Assembly: GCA_027946365.1 (NCBI GenBank)
Contig: JAPEUQ010000002.1
Span: 1,240,001 to 1,304,000 of the forward strand
DNA: 64,000 nt
Direction: 5' to 3'
Origin: Kalmusia sp. IMI 367209
Lineage: Eukaryota > Ascomycota > Dothideomycetes > Pleosporales > Didymosphaeriaceae
The first letter of the stretch is position 1. The number at the start of each line of letters is the position of its first letter. The notes beneath the pieces were generated by a model that was not told the DNA's origin, ran no database searches, and was given only the letters and a program-made list of their open reading frames with translations. Both the position numbers and the translations under genes were made by a program. Below are positions 14,501 to 25,641 of this stretch, piece by piece.

Positions 14501-16507
14501 GAAGCACGCGATCTCAAGAATATTTCCTACAAGCTGGAGAACAAGGTCGTCGAACTTACACAGACTCTGGGTTCAATGAAGGAACAGAACAAGGCTTTGA
14601 AATCCCAAGTCGAGAACTACGAAGGGCAGATCAAGTCATACAAGGAACGGAGTCGTGCTCTGGAGAACCGACAGAAGGAACTCCAGGCGGAAGCCAACCA
14701 GGCTGGTATCACTGCTGCCAAGTTGAGCGCGATAGAGGAAGAGTTCAAGAAGCTCCAAGCCAATTACGACGAGAGCAACTCCAAGATGCGTCATCTGCAA
14801 GAGGAAGAGAGGCAACTCCGCGCATCGCTCAAGCAGACCACGGACGATTTGGAGACTGCCAAACGAAGAAGCAACGTGACAGAGTCGGAGAAGCTTTCGT
14901 TACGACAACAGCTTGCCGATTTGCAAGAACAAGTAGAGGTCATGAAGCGTTCTGGGCCTATCAGCGAAATCGCCAACGGGCACGCTCCCATGGCAGCGAG
15001 CCTCATCAACCTTGTTTCCTCAAAGAAGCCCAAGAGGCGAAGTGCTGGTCCCGATACACGCGACTTGGACCGCTTCAGCGGAGCATACAACCCACGACCT
15101 GTTTCGGTGGCTGTTGGATCCACTATTCACCGCCCGAACCTCTCTGGATCGACTTTCAATCCTAACTTTGACAATGTCGAGCTTGAGCTTGAGAACATTC
15201 TTGCTGACGAGGACAACTTGAACGACGAAGTCACTCTCGGCTTAATCAAGAACCTCAAGATCCCCTCACCGACCACAACACCACCTCCCACGGATAAGGA
15301 AGTTCTCTTCCCCGCTTATCTTATCAACCTCGTCACCTCCGAGATGTGGAACAATGGTTTCGTCAAGGAATCTGAGCGCTTCCTTGCCAACGTCATGCAG
15401 TCAATTCAGCAAGAAGTCATGCAGCATGACGGTGATGAGGCGATCAACCCCGGCGCCTTCTGGTTGTCCAATGTTCATGAGATGCTCTCATTCGTCTTCC
15501 TCGCTGAGGACTGGTATGAGCAACAGAAGACCGATAATTACGAGTATGATAGATTATTGGAGATTGTCAAGCACGACCTCGAAAGTCTCGAGTTCAACAT
15601 CTATCACACCTGGATGAAGGTGCTTAAGAAGAAGCTTCACAAGATGATCATCCCCGCTATCATTGAATCGCAGTCTCTGCCTGGCTTCGTGACCAACGAG
15701 AGCAATCGTTTCCTCGGCAAGCTGCTTCAGAGCAACAATTCGCCGGCATACAGCATGGACAACCTGCTGAGTCTGCTGAATAATGTCTACAAGGCCATGA
15801 AGGCCTACTATTTGGAAGACACGATCATCACTCAGACGGTCACAGAGCTCTTAAGGCTTGTTGGTGTCACTGCATTCAACGACTTGCTCATGAGGAGAAA
15901 CTTCCTTTCGTGGAAGCGTGGTCTGCAGATCAACTACAACATCACTCGTATCGAGGAATGGTGCAAGTCCCACGACATGCCCGAAGGCACTCTTCAGCTC
16001 GAGCACTTGATGCAGGCCACCAAGCTGCTTCAGCTGAAGAAGGCCACGTTGAACGACATCGAGATTATTCAGGATATTTGCTGGATGCTGTCGCCTAATC
16101 AGATCCAGAAGTTGCTTAACCAGTATCTTGTCGCAGACTACGAACAGCCAATCAACGGCGAAATCATGAAAGCCGTTGCATCAAGAGTCACCGAGAAGAG
16201 CGATGTCCTGTTGTTGACAGCAGTAGACATGGAAGACTCAGGTCCTTATGAAATCGCCGAGCCTAGGGTCATCACGGCTCTAGAAACATATACTCCCTCC
16301 TGTAAGTCTTGAACCTAGATGCAGCGACTGCTGGTAGGACCAAGAGCTAATCATTATGTTGTAGGGCTGCAAACACCTCGCTTGAAGCGTCTTGCGGAGA
16401 TAGTATCTCAGCAAGCCATTGCGCAGCAGGAGAAGATGGAATTTGAGAACGTCAACGGAGACATCATCAATGGGCAGCCCATGATCGAGGAGGAGATGGC
16501 TGCATAG
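11527..16507 (+). CDS. MYO2: Class V myosin heavy chain, apparent frameshift near the start
   Basis: Exons are 11527-11663, 11732-11864, 11915-12104, 12184-16301 and 16365-16507, about 1573 codons. It is an actin-based cargo motor for polarised transport at the hyphal tip. The motor carries the P-loop GESGAGKT (about residue 168), switch I NDNSSRFGKY and switch II DIYGFEHF. Six or so IQ motifs follow (about 770-900), then a coiled coil (about 910-1065) and a C-terminal dilute/DIL cargo domain (about 1200-1480). The first codons read MAHIFDVGTRAWQPD, as in fungal MyoE/Myo2, but the frame then breaks at 11568-11573 in an ACACAC run; the continuation (AEGWIASEV) lies in another frame. No intron can explain this. 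It is either an indel in the sequence or a real defect. Confidence 0.92.
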
Positions 16508-17125
16508 ACGAGTCTTATTTCACTTGTTTCGGCGCTTTTAAAACACTAGACACGCGATGACGAACACCTGTAGTTGTAAGGTTCTCTGCTTTACTTTTTG
16601 GTCGCTTACCGTCGCCTTCCTATGGGCGCAACGGCCGGCGCCGTGGGCGGGATGGGGCGTCGAGCTCCTTCATATTGGGTATGTAATGTGGAATCTTTTG
16701 TTTTGATCAGACGTTTTGAAGCGATTCGATATGAGACAGATAAGCTGGTTCCGATTTCAGGTCGTTGCAGGCAGAAGGGTGGAAGGAGAGTGAAAGAGTG
16801 AGAGTGAGAGACGCGGGCAGTTTCGCTTCGGGAATCACTGGCACCTTTGGTGGCAGGCTTTTGTGCATATGTTTATGGAAAGCGAGCGCGTAGCTTCAAT
16901 CAATGAAAGTGAATGTATGGAGGAGCTTCAACAAGTGGAGTTGCTAAGCGCTCGTGACGTCCGCATTCAAGTGTTGCCATGGCTTCAACATGCAGCGCGT
17001 GTGAAATGCATCATTCATTTATATGATCAAAGGCGTGACGTGCCAACACGCAAGCATCGAACGCAGCATTCATTGAAGACCGGGCGTTTGGCGGGGAGGG
17101 TGCACGGTAGCTCGGCAGAATCGGT
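16508..17125. other. Intergenic, myosin 3' side
   Basis: No gene. A GAGTGAGAGTGAGAG purine tract lies at about 16795-16812. The stretch ends at the left edge of the transposon relic. Confidence 0.5.
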
Positions 17126-17156
17126 ACCGTGGCTTGGCAGTCAATGTGTTGAACGC
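17126..17156 (+). repeat. Left terminal inverted repeat
   Basis: Starts ACCGTG and contains GTCAATG and AACGC at the same spacing as in the reverse complement of 18344-18374. Confidence 0.6.
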
Positions 17157-17208
17157 GTGCGCTCACAACCAAACGCGTCATCTTACAACGCCAGCCATCT
17201 CAGCCAAC

Positions 17209-18221
17209 ATGGATCTTCTTGAGGTGGAGCCTATTGAGGTTGCAATTGCAGCTATAGAATTTCGGGATCTTGGAGACTCTGTTAATTACACACAAATCGC
17301 AAAGGAATTTGGTGTCGTGCGCTCTACATTGATGCGAAGGCACAAAGGGCTTACCAAGTCGCGTGAAGCCGCCGCATTCGAACGTCACGGAAAAAGAAGC
17401 TAACGATACCAGCGCAAGCTCTTGCGCTCTTTTGAAAACATGACAAAAGGGGCCCTACCTCCTGCTACAAGGCGAAAGATTCAAAATGCCTCTAAACTGA
17501 AACTGTCGGACTGGGTCCCAATTGTAAGTCGTATACAGAGAGTAGCCAAAGAGATTGCGGCTTACGAGACGCGTAAAAGCTCACTCAAGCATTTTGCGCA
17601 TTGTATGAACGATACGAAGAGCTCGGGCGTGAAATTAAATCCCTAAAGGAACAGCTTGAGGCAGATACAAGATGTCAAGAGCGAGAAGAAAGTACACCGC
17701 TTTTTTTGGACTCGACTTGGCCTGATGGAACTATACGTTTCTGGTCACCGAAAAGCCTGCAAGAAGAGTGCGAGAGACTACGACAACAACGACAACAACA
17801 AAAAGAAAAAGAAAAAGAAAAAGAAGAGGAAGAGGAAGAAACTCCTGGAGAACAACTGCAGCTTTCGGGAAACGAGGCAACTCAGGCTAGAAAGGCTGGC
17901 CATCAGCCGAAAGCAAGACCACTCCCAGAAAGACTTGTTTCGAAAGCTCAGGCTCGACCATCTAGAAAAAAGCAGGCTTATGAGCCAGCTCAGAGAGCTC
18001 AAGCTCAAAATGCTCGCGAGGCCCAAAAGCAACGCCAGGATCGCATCAAAACTGCCAGAAAGGAAAAGAAAAAATCTTCAAGACTTTCTACTAGCACTGT
18101 AGAAAAAGAAAAAGGACAGCTTGCGCAGAAGGCTGGACGCGCTGGTGAAGCTTCCGAAGCTTCATCAGCTCCACAGTCGCGCAGAGGCCGTGTCATCAAA
18201 AAGCCAGCCAAATATCTGTAG
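17209..18221 (+). pseudogene. Truncated pogo/Fot1 transposase: DNA-binding start and C-terminal tail only
   Basis: From the ATG at 17209 to the stop at 17403 the frame encodes a psq-type helix-turn-helix (AIAAIEFRD, then YTQIAKEFGVVRSTLMRRHKG), the hallmark N-terminus of Fot1/pogo transposases. From 17601 to 18221 a different frame encodes the Lys/Glu/Arg-rich coiled tail. It has FWSPKSLQE and ends RRGRVIKKPAKYL, as in fungal DDE-1 pogo transposases. Between them lie about 200 bp of stops and faint CENP-B-like traces. The DDE catalytic core, several hundred codons in intact members, is missing. The two parts are therefore remnants of one gene after a large internal deletion. Confidence 0.8.
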
Positions 18222-18343
18222 TTTTGATAGCTAGAACAATTATGTGAGCCTTACAGAGCTCTCCACCAAAGATCTCGTGACAATAGTTGTTGTGGGTTTT
18301 ACGGCCTTAGACAGATGTCTGAGCTTTGGTGGCGTGCATTGAT

Positions 18344-18374
18344 GCGTTGCGCGCATTGACCCGCTCGGCACGGT
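18344..18374 (-). repeat. Right terminal inverted repeat
   Basis: Read on the minus strand it starts ACCGTG and pairs with the left end at 17126-17156. It lies 123 bp after the transposase tail stop. Confidence 0.6.
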
Positions 18375-18757
18375 CAGCGCGATTGCTAGATGCACTTACT
18401 TGCACACAACACCTTGCACACGCACTGGTGCAGCATCTTCAAACGGGCTCATCCATTTGGTCATGCTTCGCATTGCGTGTCTGAGCGTTTTTTCTCGCGA
18501 AGCTGAGCCACAGCACTCACTGTGTGAGCGTCGTCAGCTACAGAGGCGCAAATCACCAAGCTAATAGGTACAACAATCACATATGCTGAGCCACGACACA
18601 CTCCACTGAAAGTAAACCCGGTGGTCAACCTTTCATGTTATTGTCTACATTGAGGTCTTTTATGGACATTGCACAGTCGTGACCCGTCTTAGCTCCATCA
18701 CTCGCCAAATTCGATCACGAGGCAGCCTGCCAGCACGCCAGCTTCACATCAGCAGTC
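18375..18757. other. Intergenic, promoter side of the C78 peptidase gene
   Basis: No gene. A hairpin-like pair, GAAAG and CTTTC around a CCGGTGG core, sits near 18607-18637. Nothing else stands out. Confidence 0.45.
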
Positions 18758-20441
18758 ATGGCAGGCTCTGCCGCGTTGCTGGACTGTCCGCTCTGCGACT
18801 TCACGGTCCTTCCAACTGATGACTACGTCCTGCAACTCCATTTTGAGCAGGTTCATACGACCGATTCACCCTTTAGGATAGAAGACGACCCTGACCTACA
18901 CCCTCCGCCCTTACCTAGGAGACCTGCCTCAACGCTTTCCGCAAACGAAACCCAAAGCACTCTTTCCTCTGACGAAGGCGAAAACAGTGTTCTATGTCCC
19001 GAGCCTGACTGCGGCGAACTTGTTCTTCTTAACGAGTATAACGACCATCTCGATTATCACGCCGCAGAAACATTATCATTTGACGAGACCACCGGAAAGT
19101 ATCATTGCCGAAGGGTGGCCGATATGCACGGCTCCAAAGCCAACGCTCACCATGCGGGATCTACCAAATCTTCATTCTTAGAACAGAATTTCGGCACCGA
19201 ACCGCCGGAGGGCTTGAGGCGTCCAGATAACCCAGGTCGCAAGTCGAAGAGGAAACCTCAGCGTGGCAGAAGCGATACAAGTTGCAGTGAGAAGAGTACC
19301 CTATCGCGCAGCATCCAGACGTTCAATCCGTTTGCGAAGGCCGACAAGAAAGTCAAGCCTCCCTCCAGCAGCTGTCGCCTAGGTGTAAGCACATCTCCCG
19401 TTGGCCTTTGCGCTTGCTAACTGAATGAAATAGTGCGCTGAACTAGGCCCCCATGCGTGGGAAGACCGCATGCCTAGATGGCTTCACGACCAACTTGCTG
19501 CTGGTCCTAAGATCACCGTTGTCAACCGCATCGGTCGCGACGGTCGCCTCATCAAACAGGAACACGTACAGAACGAAACACCGGGCATCATTCCTATCCT
19601 CGCTCAGCTGTCTGCTCTAGACCGCACGGTCAAGGAAGCGTTTTACTGCCATCCTTCCACGATTCACATCAGCAAGACGCGCAAGGAGGGCGGCTTCTGC
19701 GGTTATCGCAATATCCAGATGCTCATTTCATATATCCAAGGCTCTAGGGCTCAAGGCCACGAAGAATTTTCGGGTCGCACCCCTGGTGTATTGAATTTGC
19801 AGGATCTTATCGAGAAGGCTTGGGATAAAGGAATCAATAACATTGGACGGCAGCAGACGGGTGGTATCCGAGATACAAGGAAGTACATCGGCACTCCCGA
19901 GGTAAGTCAATCCAGGTCAAAACCACAATTTCGTGCTAACACAATGCAGGCTCAAGCTCTTTTTCTCAGTTCGCAGATCGATTGCGCGGTACAAATGTTC
20001 ACGGACGGACCTGGTGGCTCAACTGAAGCTCACGAGAGCCTCCTCGCTGCTATCGAACGATATTTCTCACAAGCAGCTATCAGCGATGGCTCGAACGTTT
20101 ACAAGACCCTCCTGCCACCTATCTACCTTCAACAACCCGGCCATTCGCTGACAATTGTTGGCATCGAGCGCCGCCGAGATGGCAGTCTGAACTTGATGGT
20201 ATTCGACTCGATGTACAAAACATGCCCGGCGATGCACAAGTTAATTGGACGAAAAGATATAAGGACAGCCAGGCCCGAGGTCTTAAATGCTTATCGCAGA
20301 GGGGCGAAGCAGTTAAGGAAGCATGCTGCTTTTGAGATACTCATGTTAGTTTGCTTCTCAACCAAATGAGGAGGCCAAAGTGCTAATATAAATTGCAGGC
20401 TTACAGCGCATCCGCCACTATTTCCTGCTTGGGATGTATGA
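18758..20441 (+). CDS. ZUFSP/UFSP-type cysteine peptidase (family C78) with N-terminal zinc fingers
   Basis: Four exons (18758-19384, 19434-19901, 19950-20344, 20399-20441) give 510 aa. Two C2H2-like fingers open the protein (CPLCDF...H...H near residue 9 and CPEPDCGEL...H near 88). A Lys/Arg/Ser-rich linker and a C78 peptidase domain follow. Catalytic candidates are Cys298 in GGFCGYRNIQ, His430 in GHSLTIVG and Asp451 in MVFDS. In animals and fission yeast relatives (ZUP1, Mug105) cleave Lys63-linked ubiquitin chains, so a deubiquitinase role in DNA-damage or autophagy pathways is inferred. The last exon could instead splice at 20436 into the frame beginning at 20638, extending the protein. 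Confidence 0.85.
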
Positions 20442-20637
20442 AACATCCTCTCCCCATTTGATCAATGCAGCACCTTGCACTAGCATAGATATTCAGGAGT
20501 TCACATTATCTAGCACTTATGGAAGGATATCTATGTGGAAATATATCATCGCATCAGATCATTCGTCTCTTTCCATCCGTTCTCAATTCGCTTCCACGCT
20601 GAAGTTGTTGATAATATGCTGAACTTTATTGCAACAG

Positions 20638-21708
20638 GTTCTCCGTCAATTTCCGGATCTTCGTTATCTCTACGTATTCTTCCGCTCTCGCACGCTCGGC
20701 TTTGACGTTTACCCTGAAGATCACTTTTTGCGCAACTTTCCATGGCAGCAGTTCGGAGGCCTCTGGATCGTCGAGGATGCTCGTTTTGCTCGCTGCGAGA
20801 ACATGAATCCGCTCACCGCTCAAGCCCTGCGTCGCATCACTAGCGAGGGTGCCCCGACCGGTTCTAGTCAAAATAGTAACAACTCGACTGCTTCATGGAG
20901 TAGTGGCTCATCCCACCAACTGGCTCATCCTCCTGCGCATGACTTGACTAGTCCAGTACCTCCACGCCAGATTTCCCTGATGTCTTCTCTTGATGGAACG
21001 GTGCCTGGCTTAAAAGGCATCCCATTCGGGCCTGAAAGTATCGATCTTGCTCCGGTGCTTGACATGCTCGGCATGCACACCACCACAGACATTATCAATC
21101 CGACTACTACACAACCACATCAAGCCAAGTTATCCCTCTTGACTGACGTAGGACGTCGATACCCTGGTTATCCAAGTGCACTATCACCCACTTTTGACGC
21201 AAAACAAATGTTTCCCTCGCCAGTCTCTGAGAGTGGAACCAGAACCTTATCACCACAATCCAGCGGTCGAGGACTCTACACTACTAGCCCTATAAGCATC
21301 AACGAGCCCCAAACATACACTCCATCCCATCAATACATGTCTTCCGGCTACGGATACTACACTGCTCCGGAGGACAACCCCGAGGCCAAAATCAGCGTCC
21401 CCACTCCACGCAGCCCACGCTCCTCTTCGTCAGTCACGTCGCTGAGTCCAATAAGTCCCCCCCGCGCCGTCTCGCCCCGAACCGCAATGCTGAAAGCCAT
21501 GGTCGGCAAACACCCCCACACCAACCTTACTTCACCTCCCCGCCACATCAGCATCTCCCTACCCTCGCTAGCTCGCCCTCGTCCACGCCCCCGCCCTCCG
21601 CGTTTCCCATCGCCAACGGCCTCGAGACGAGCACCGCGTCTCCGCTGTCCAGCTCCGGTACGCTGCTGCGGTACACGTCGAACCGCAGCGTGGACAGCGG
21701 ATTGTTAG
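20638..21708 (+). CDS. Unassigned coding exon, Ser/Pro-rich; extension of the C78 gene or separate gene
   Basis: An open exon preceded by an acceptor (TTGCAACAG) with no in-frame ATG before it. It begins VLRQFPDLRYLYVFF, has a well-formed globular block with FGGLWIVEDARF and MNPLTAQALRRI, and then turns into a long disordered Ser/Pro/Thr region. I do not recognise the family. A GTATGA donor at 20436 in the last exon of the peptidase would join it in phase (LFPAWD then VLRQF) across a 202-nt intron. Otherwise its 5' part is missing. Near 21513-21517, in a run of five C, a second frame takes over with more natural composition (about 21520-21720), so the end is uncertain and a one-base indel is likely. 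Confidence 0.5.
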   Translation, partial: VLRQFPDLRYLYVFFRSRTLGFDVYPEDHFLRNFPWQQFGGLWIVEDARFARCENMNPLTAQALRRITSEGAPTGSSQNSNNSTASWSSGSSHQLAHPPAHDLTSPVPPRQISLMSSLDGTVPGLKGIPFGPESIDLAPVLDMLGMHTTTDIINPTTTQPHQAKLSLLTDVGRRYPGYPSALSPTFDAKQMFPSPVSESGTRTLSPQSSGRGLYTTSPISINEPQTYTPSHQYMSSGYGYYTAPEDNPEAKISVPTPRSPRSSSSVTSLSPISPPRAVSPRTAMLKAMVGKHPHTNLTSPPRHISISLPSLARPRPRPRPPRFPSPTASRRAPRLRCPAPVRCCGTRRTAAWTADC

Positions 21709-22530
21709 CCGTCAGGCCGCTGTGCGAGAGCCAGGTTGCAGAGTACCGGTTCTGGAGGCCGTGCGGGCGGAGGAGCTGCGCGTTTGGGTGCGGTGGGGCT
21801 CGCGAGGGCGAGACGCGCGCTGCGAGGAGGCTGTTCCGGAGTGTGCAGGAGGTTAGGGATGATGGTGGTGAGACGGATGGGGAGGAAGGTCATGTGTACG
21901 GTGTACGATGAGGTGGTGGTGGGTATGGGATGGGAAGCATGTGTTACTGAAGCTGGATGTGGAAAGCTGCATCCAGCGCTATTGAGTAATTAGGTGGGTT
22001 GCATGGGAAGTTTGAATAGCGTGGCGTTTTGGGTGTTGGGTGTCTCTGCATTTCAGTTTTTTTTTGTGCGGTTCACGGTGCGGACACGTTCGTTCATGCT
22101 GATTGTTAGAACATTTTATTTTGCTATTACCTGACCTTGTGTTAGACCACAAGTATTCTTCGCAGTAGATGTCTTCAAGGAAGCAAAGGTGAAGGTGGGA
22201 AATATACTGAAAGAATGGTAAAGGGTATCATTTGCGCCGAACATCTGCCGTTACCCAAAATATGACATACTATGCTACTGTGACCTGCCCAACTCCATAT
22301 CCTTGCCCTGAACGCCTTACAATACGGATAGAGTCCCGCTATGGGTCGTTGAGTGATGGAACTCCAGGGAATTCCATACACATATACTGTCGCTACGACT
22401 TCGGACTGCGTTTGACCTTCTAAGACGTTTTGGGTGGCCAATGTCTAAGCGTGCCGTAGATGGCTGGTTAGGCCGACGATAGGGCCTGTTAAGGCTTGTT
22501 CTCTTAGATATCTCCATGGCTATGATGAAC
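21709..22530. other. Intergenic, convergent 3' regions
   Basis: Contains the uncertain tail of the preceding exon (a frame open to about 21911) and then about 600 bp without coding signal before the CWC2 stop. A T9 tract lies near 22056. Confidence 0.45.
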
Positions 22531-23759
22531 TCAGTCACTGTCGTCATCGCTGCCGTACCCGACCAAAGCTCCCATGGTCGGTGCAGGTTTCTTCGCCGTC
22601 GTATTCGCCGTATATCCCTTCAATGCCGCCAGTGTCGAGCCTGAGAGGATGCCGTTGTTCTGAGGTACAGATGTCTCATGCTGGGTAGGCACTATTGCAC
22701 TGTCCTCGATCTCCGCATCATCGCCCTCAATCATCAGCCTCTCATCTGGAGCCCCGACCTCCTTTGCCTGCTCCCACTCCGCCTTCTCCTTCGCAAACCA
22801 TACATCGTCCGGCGCCTCGTATCCCTGTAACCCAAAGGTACCTTCTATCTTCCTCCTTTTCTTCGCCTCGCCATTGTCCCGGCCCTCAAGCTCCGCTATG
22901 TATGCTGCTGGAAGCGCTTTGCGGATCGCCTCTGCGGCCTGCTCCTCTATGCGCCTCACCTCTCGTTTCTGCGCCGCAGGATTCGGATCCGCAGTCGCCC
23001 AGCGCACATTCAGGATCTCGCTGTGATCGAGCGCCTGGTGTGCCATAGCCTCCTTCGCAAATTGCGCATTCGCCTCATTCATGTACGTCACGAACGCGAC
23101 ACCGCGCGCAGTCAGCACACGCGTCCGCTCGACCTGGCCCCACTCCTGGAAATGCCGTGCGACAATTTCCTCAATATCGTCGGTGACGTGGATACGCCCG
23201 ATATACAGCGTGCGGTTTAGCCGCTGGAAGGACCCCACACCGCCCATATCATCGCGGTAATCTGAAAACTTGTCTCTTCCAAAGCAATCCACATTGCTGG
23301 GAAAGAGATCCGTGACGGTCGGCAGCCGGTGCAGATACTCGCAGTCGACACCCTTGGGGCAAACCCCCCTTGCAAAAAACAAGCAGAAGTAGCTCCCGGG
23401 CGTCTTGTCCGCCTTCGTGTACCCGCTGTCCTTTGCGACGTTGCAGCGACCCTGCGCAGCGGTCTTGGAGAGGTACTTGTCTTCGCGATCGCCGCCGCTC
23501 CACTTGTTGTACCAGATGTTGAAGATGGTGCCTGTAGGGGGTGGCGCGTCGGTCTTGAATGTCGAGGGGTCGACTTGCGGGCGGGCAGGGCGGCGCTTGC
23601 GGCGGATGATCTTTTTGACGCGTTTACCTTCTGCGTTGGTGGTGATGATGGTTTGCTCGGTGTTGGCGGGGACGAGCTCGGTGGAAGTGGAGGGTGTGGG
23701 TTCGGCGAGGAGGACGAGGCGGCGGGCGCCGTTGTGGGTGGGGACTGTACTTCAGCCAT
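22531..23759 (-). CDS. CWC2: Pre-mRNA-splicing factor CWC2
   Basis: The body of the gene is one open frame from about 23740 down to the stop. It encodes a basic KKIIRRKRRPARPQVDP block, the torus segment TGTIFNIWYNKWSGGD and a CCCH zinc finger (CLFFARGVCPKGVDCEYLH). A single RRM follows (LYIGRIHV, GVAFVTYMNEA), then an acidic tail. This is the NineTeen-complex protein that contacts U6 snRNA near the catalytic core of the spliceosome. The only good ATG (CACCATGG, 23759) is in a different frame from the body, and the body's frame has a stop six bases further on. Either a one-base indel sits in the C-rich stretch near 23700-23740, or a weak 74-nt intron (23750-23677) joins them. I favour the indel. 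Confidence 0.88.
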
Positions 23760-24269
23760 GGTGTGTGTGGATGGGAAAAGGTGCGGTTGATAGCGTTAAG
23801 ACAGGTTGATGGGTGAACTTTTGGTGCTGCACAGGCGCTAACGAGAGTGCCGGGGTTTCTTCGGGTGAGAGGCCGTAATGCGGCTCAAGGCCCGCACCAC
23901 ACTCGTTTTCATGATCGACCACTTACCACCTTACCGGATTAGGAAGTTTCAACATCGACACTCAAATGTCAATGTGGATAGGAAATCGGCTTTGATTGGT
24001 AGACATTCAAAGACCATGAAAGCAATGTGGGAAACTCGGTGGCATGTCTTCTCGAAGTAGAACACACAGCTTGCACTACACATTCTTTTCTAGCACGTCG
24101 TTAATTGACTGCGAAGTCTACCTACGTCTGTTTAAACCCGTCATCCCAATCATTTAAAAAAGCCACCTACAGTACTCCTATTTTGATCACAATTTACTCT
24201 GTCCCACTCCACCTGTACACCAACATTAGCCCAACCCCACATCCCGTCTTCCAACTCTCACCCAACCTA
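23760..24269. other. Intergenic, CWC2 promoter side
   Basis: About 0.5 kb without gene, pyrimidine-rich towards the 3' end of the following dehydrogenase. Confidence 0.45.
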
Positions 24270-25139
24270 TCACTTACTCGGCGGCTTACTGTCTCCCTTG
24301 ATCCCTCCATCAACCTCCACCACTGATCCATTCATATATCTCGCCTCATCACTAAACAAGAATGCCACCACATCTGCCACATCTTCCGGCGTCCCCAGTC
24401 TCCCCAAAGCATTCCCATGTATCATGCTCTCGACCGCCGCCCCGCCCTTCACAACCCCCGCATTCGTAGGCGTATCGATGTACCCCGGCGCAATAACATT
24501 CGTCCTGATTCCGCGCGGCCCCAGCTCCAGCGCTATGCACTTCGAGAAGCCTATCAGCCCGTACTTTGTCGTGCAATAAACGGCTTGCTGCGCGCTCGGC
24601 CGGATACCGCTGATGGACGAGACGTTGACGAAACTGGCGCCCTTTGTGAGATGCGGTATCACGGCGCGCGTGACATTGAATACGCCTTTGAGGTTGACGT
24701 TTACGAGCTTGTCCCAGTACTCGTCGGGGGTGGACTCGAGCGGGATGGAGGTGGGGTTTACGCCTGCGCAGTTGAAGACGTGGTGGATGGCGCCGAACTT
24801 TTTCAAAGTCTCGTCGACAAAGTTTGTTACTTCTTTTACGGAGGAGACATCGACGTCGGAGAGGTAGGGTGTTTGCGGGGTGCCGGTGCAGAGCTTGGAT
24901 GTTGCTTCGAGGTTGTCGTAGTTTATGTCGCATAGGGCGAGGGTGGCATTCAGGGAGGCGAGCTTTACGGCGGTCGCGCGGCTGTGAATCTTCGGTCAAT
25001 ATATATTTCAAGGGTTCATGTGGGCAGTAATCCTTTATGGAGGGTTGGCGGGGAGAGAAGGTGGAGGAGGATTACCGCACCCAATTCCGCTGCCTGCACC
25101 GGTTATGAGAATGACCTGATCTTTGAAATTGTATGACAT
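24270..25139 (-). CDS. Short-chain dehydrogenase/reductase (classical SDR)
   Basis: Two exons (25139-25081, 24981-24270) give 256 aa, the usual classical SDR size. The intron interrupts the cofactor motif TGAGSGIG/R. NCAG near residue 100, a Ser-rich strand (NVSSISGIRP) and the catalytic YCTTK follow. The tail contains RLGTPEDVADVVAFLFSDEA and VEVDGG, as in 3-oxoacyl-ACP-reductase or 2,5-dichloro-diol-dehydrogenase-like members. Asp after the second strand (LCDINYDN) favours NAD(H). The substrate cannot be told from sequence. Nothing nearby suggests a pathway. Confidence 0.88.
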
Positions 25140-25641
25140 ATTCCGAGTCAATTGAATGATTTAGAAGAAACACTGCAGTTCAGAAGAGGGGCATTGGAAG
25201 GAGCTGAGACGAAGCAGCGTAGGTGTTTGTTTGCGTAAGTGGGGTGAAGTGGGATGTGTGGAGTAAGGTGGAACATGACTCGCGGGAGCTCCTTATCGTT
25301 CAGTTTGCTAACCAACTAGGTCCTCTCATGTTGCACACAGCTTGATATATCCAGTACTAGATCAAAGAAGACGATGCGATGGGAGAGGTACGTAGCTAAG
25401 ACGTGTAGAGTTGAACAGTAAATTCCTATGCTAATTGCACTGGTGTAGAACGCGCATGCAACGTACAACAACGCCTTGAAATGCGTATGTGGGATATTCA
25501 AGTTGCGCTCCACCCGCAAAACAAATGCAAAGCCATATAGCAGGCAGACATAGGCCACCAGACTGACAAGGTCTCAAGTAAATACCCCGGCCTGCGGCTG
25601 ACTTGTACACCAGAACAGCCACTCAGAACATGTAACAAATA
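25140..25641. other. Intergenic
   Basis: About 0.5 kb between two minus-strand genes. No coding, repeat or RNA signal seen. Confidence 0.5.

Larger units (their letters stand above)
17126..18374 (+). mobile_element. Internally deleted pogo/Fot1-type DNA transposon relic
   Basis: A 1.25-kb element bounded by imperfect 31-bp inverted ends (21 of 31 positions match with no gaps), holding both ends of a pogo/Fot1 transposase but not its catalytic middle. TA precedes the left end, the target expected for the Tc1/mariner superfamily. The right flank is TC, so either the duplication has decayed or the boundary is off by a base or two. Many differences between the ends are C/T or G/A, which fits repeat-induced point mutation but does not prove it. 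It could not move by its own enzyme. Confidence 0.7.

Noticed and set aside
24352..25011. 219-codon frame overlapping the SDR in another frame
   Set aside because: Arg/His-rich composition and no domain; the SDR frame explains the sequence fully.
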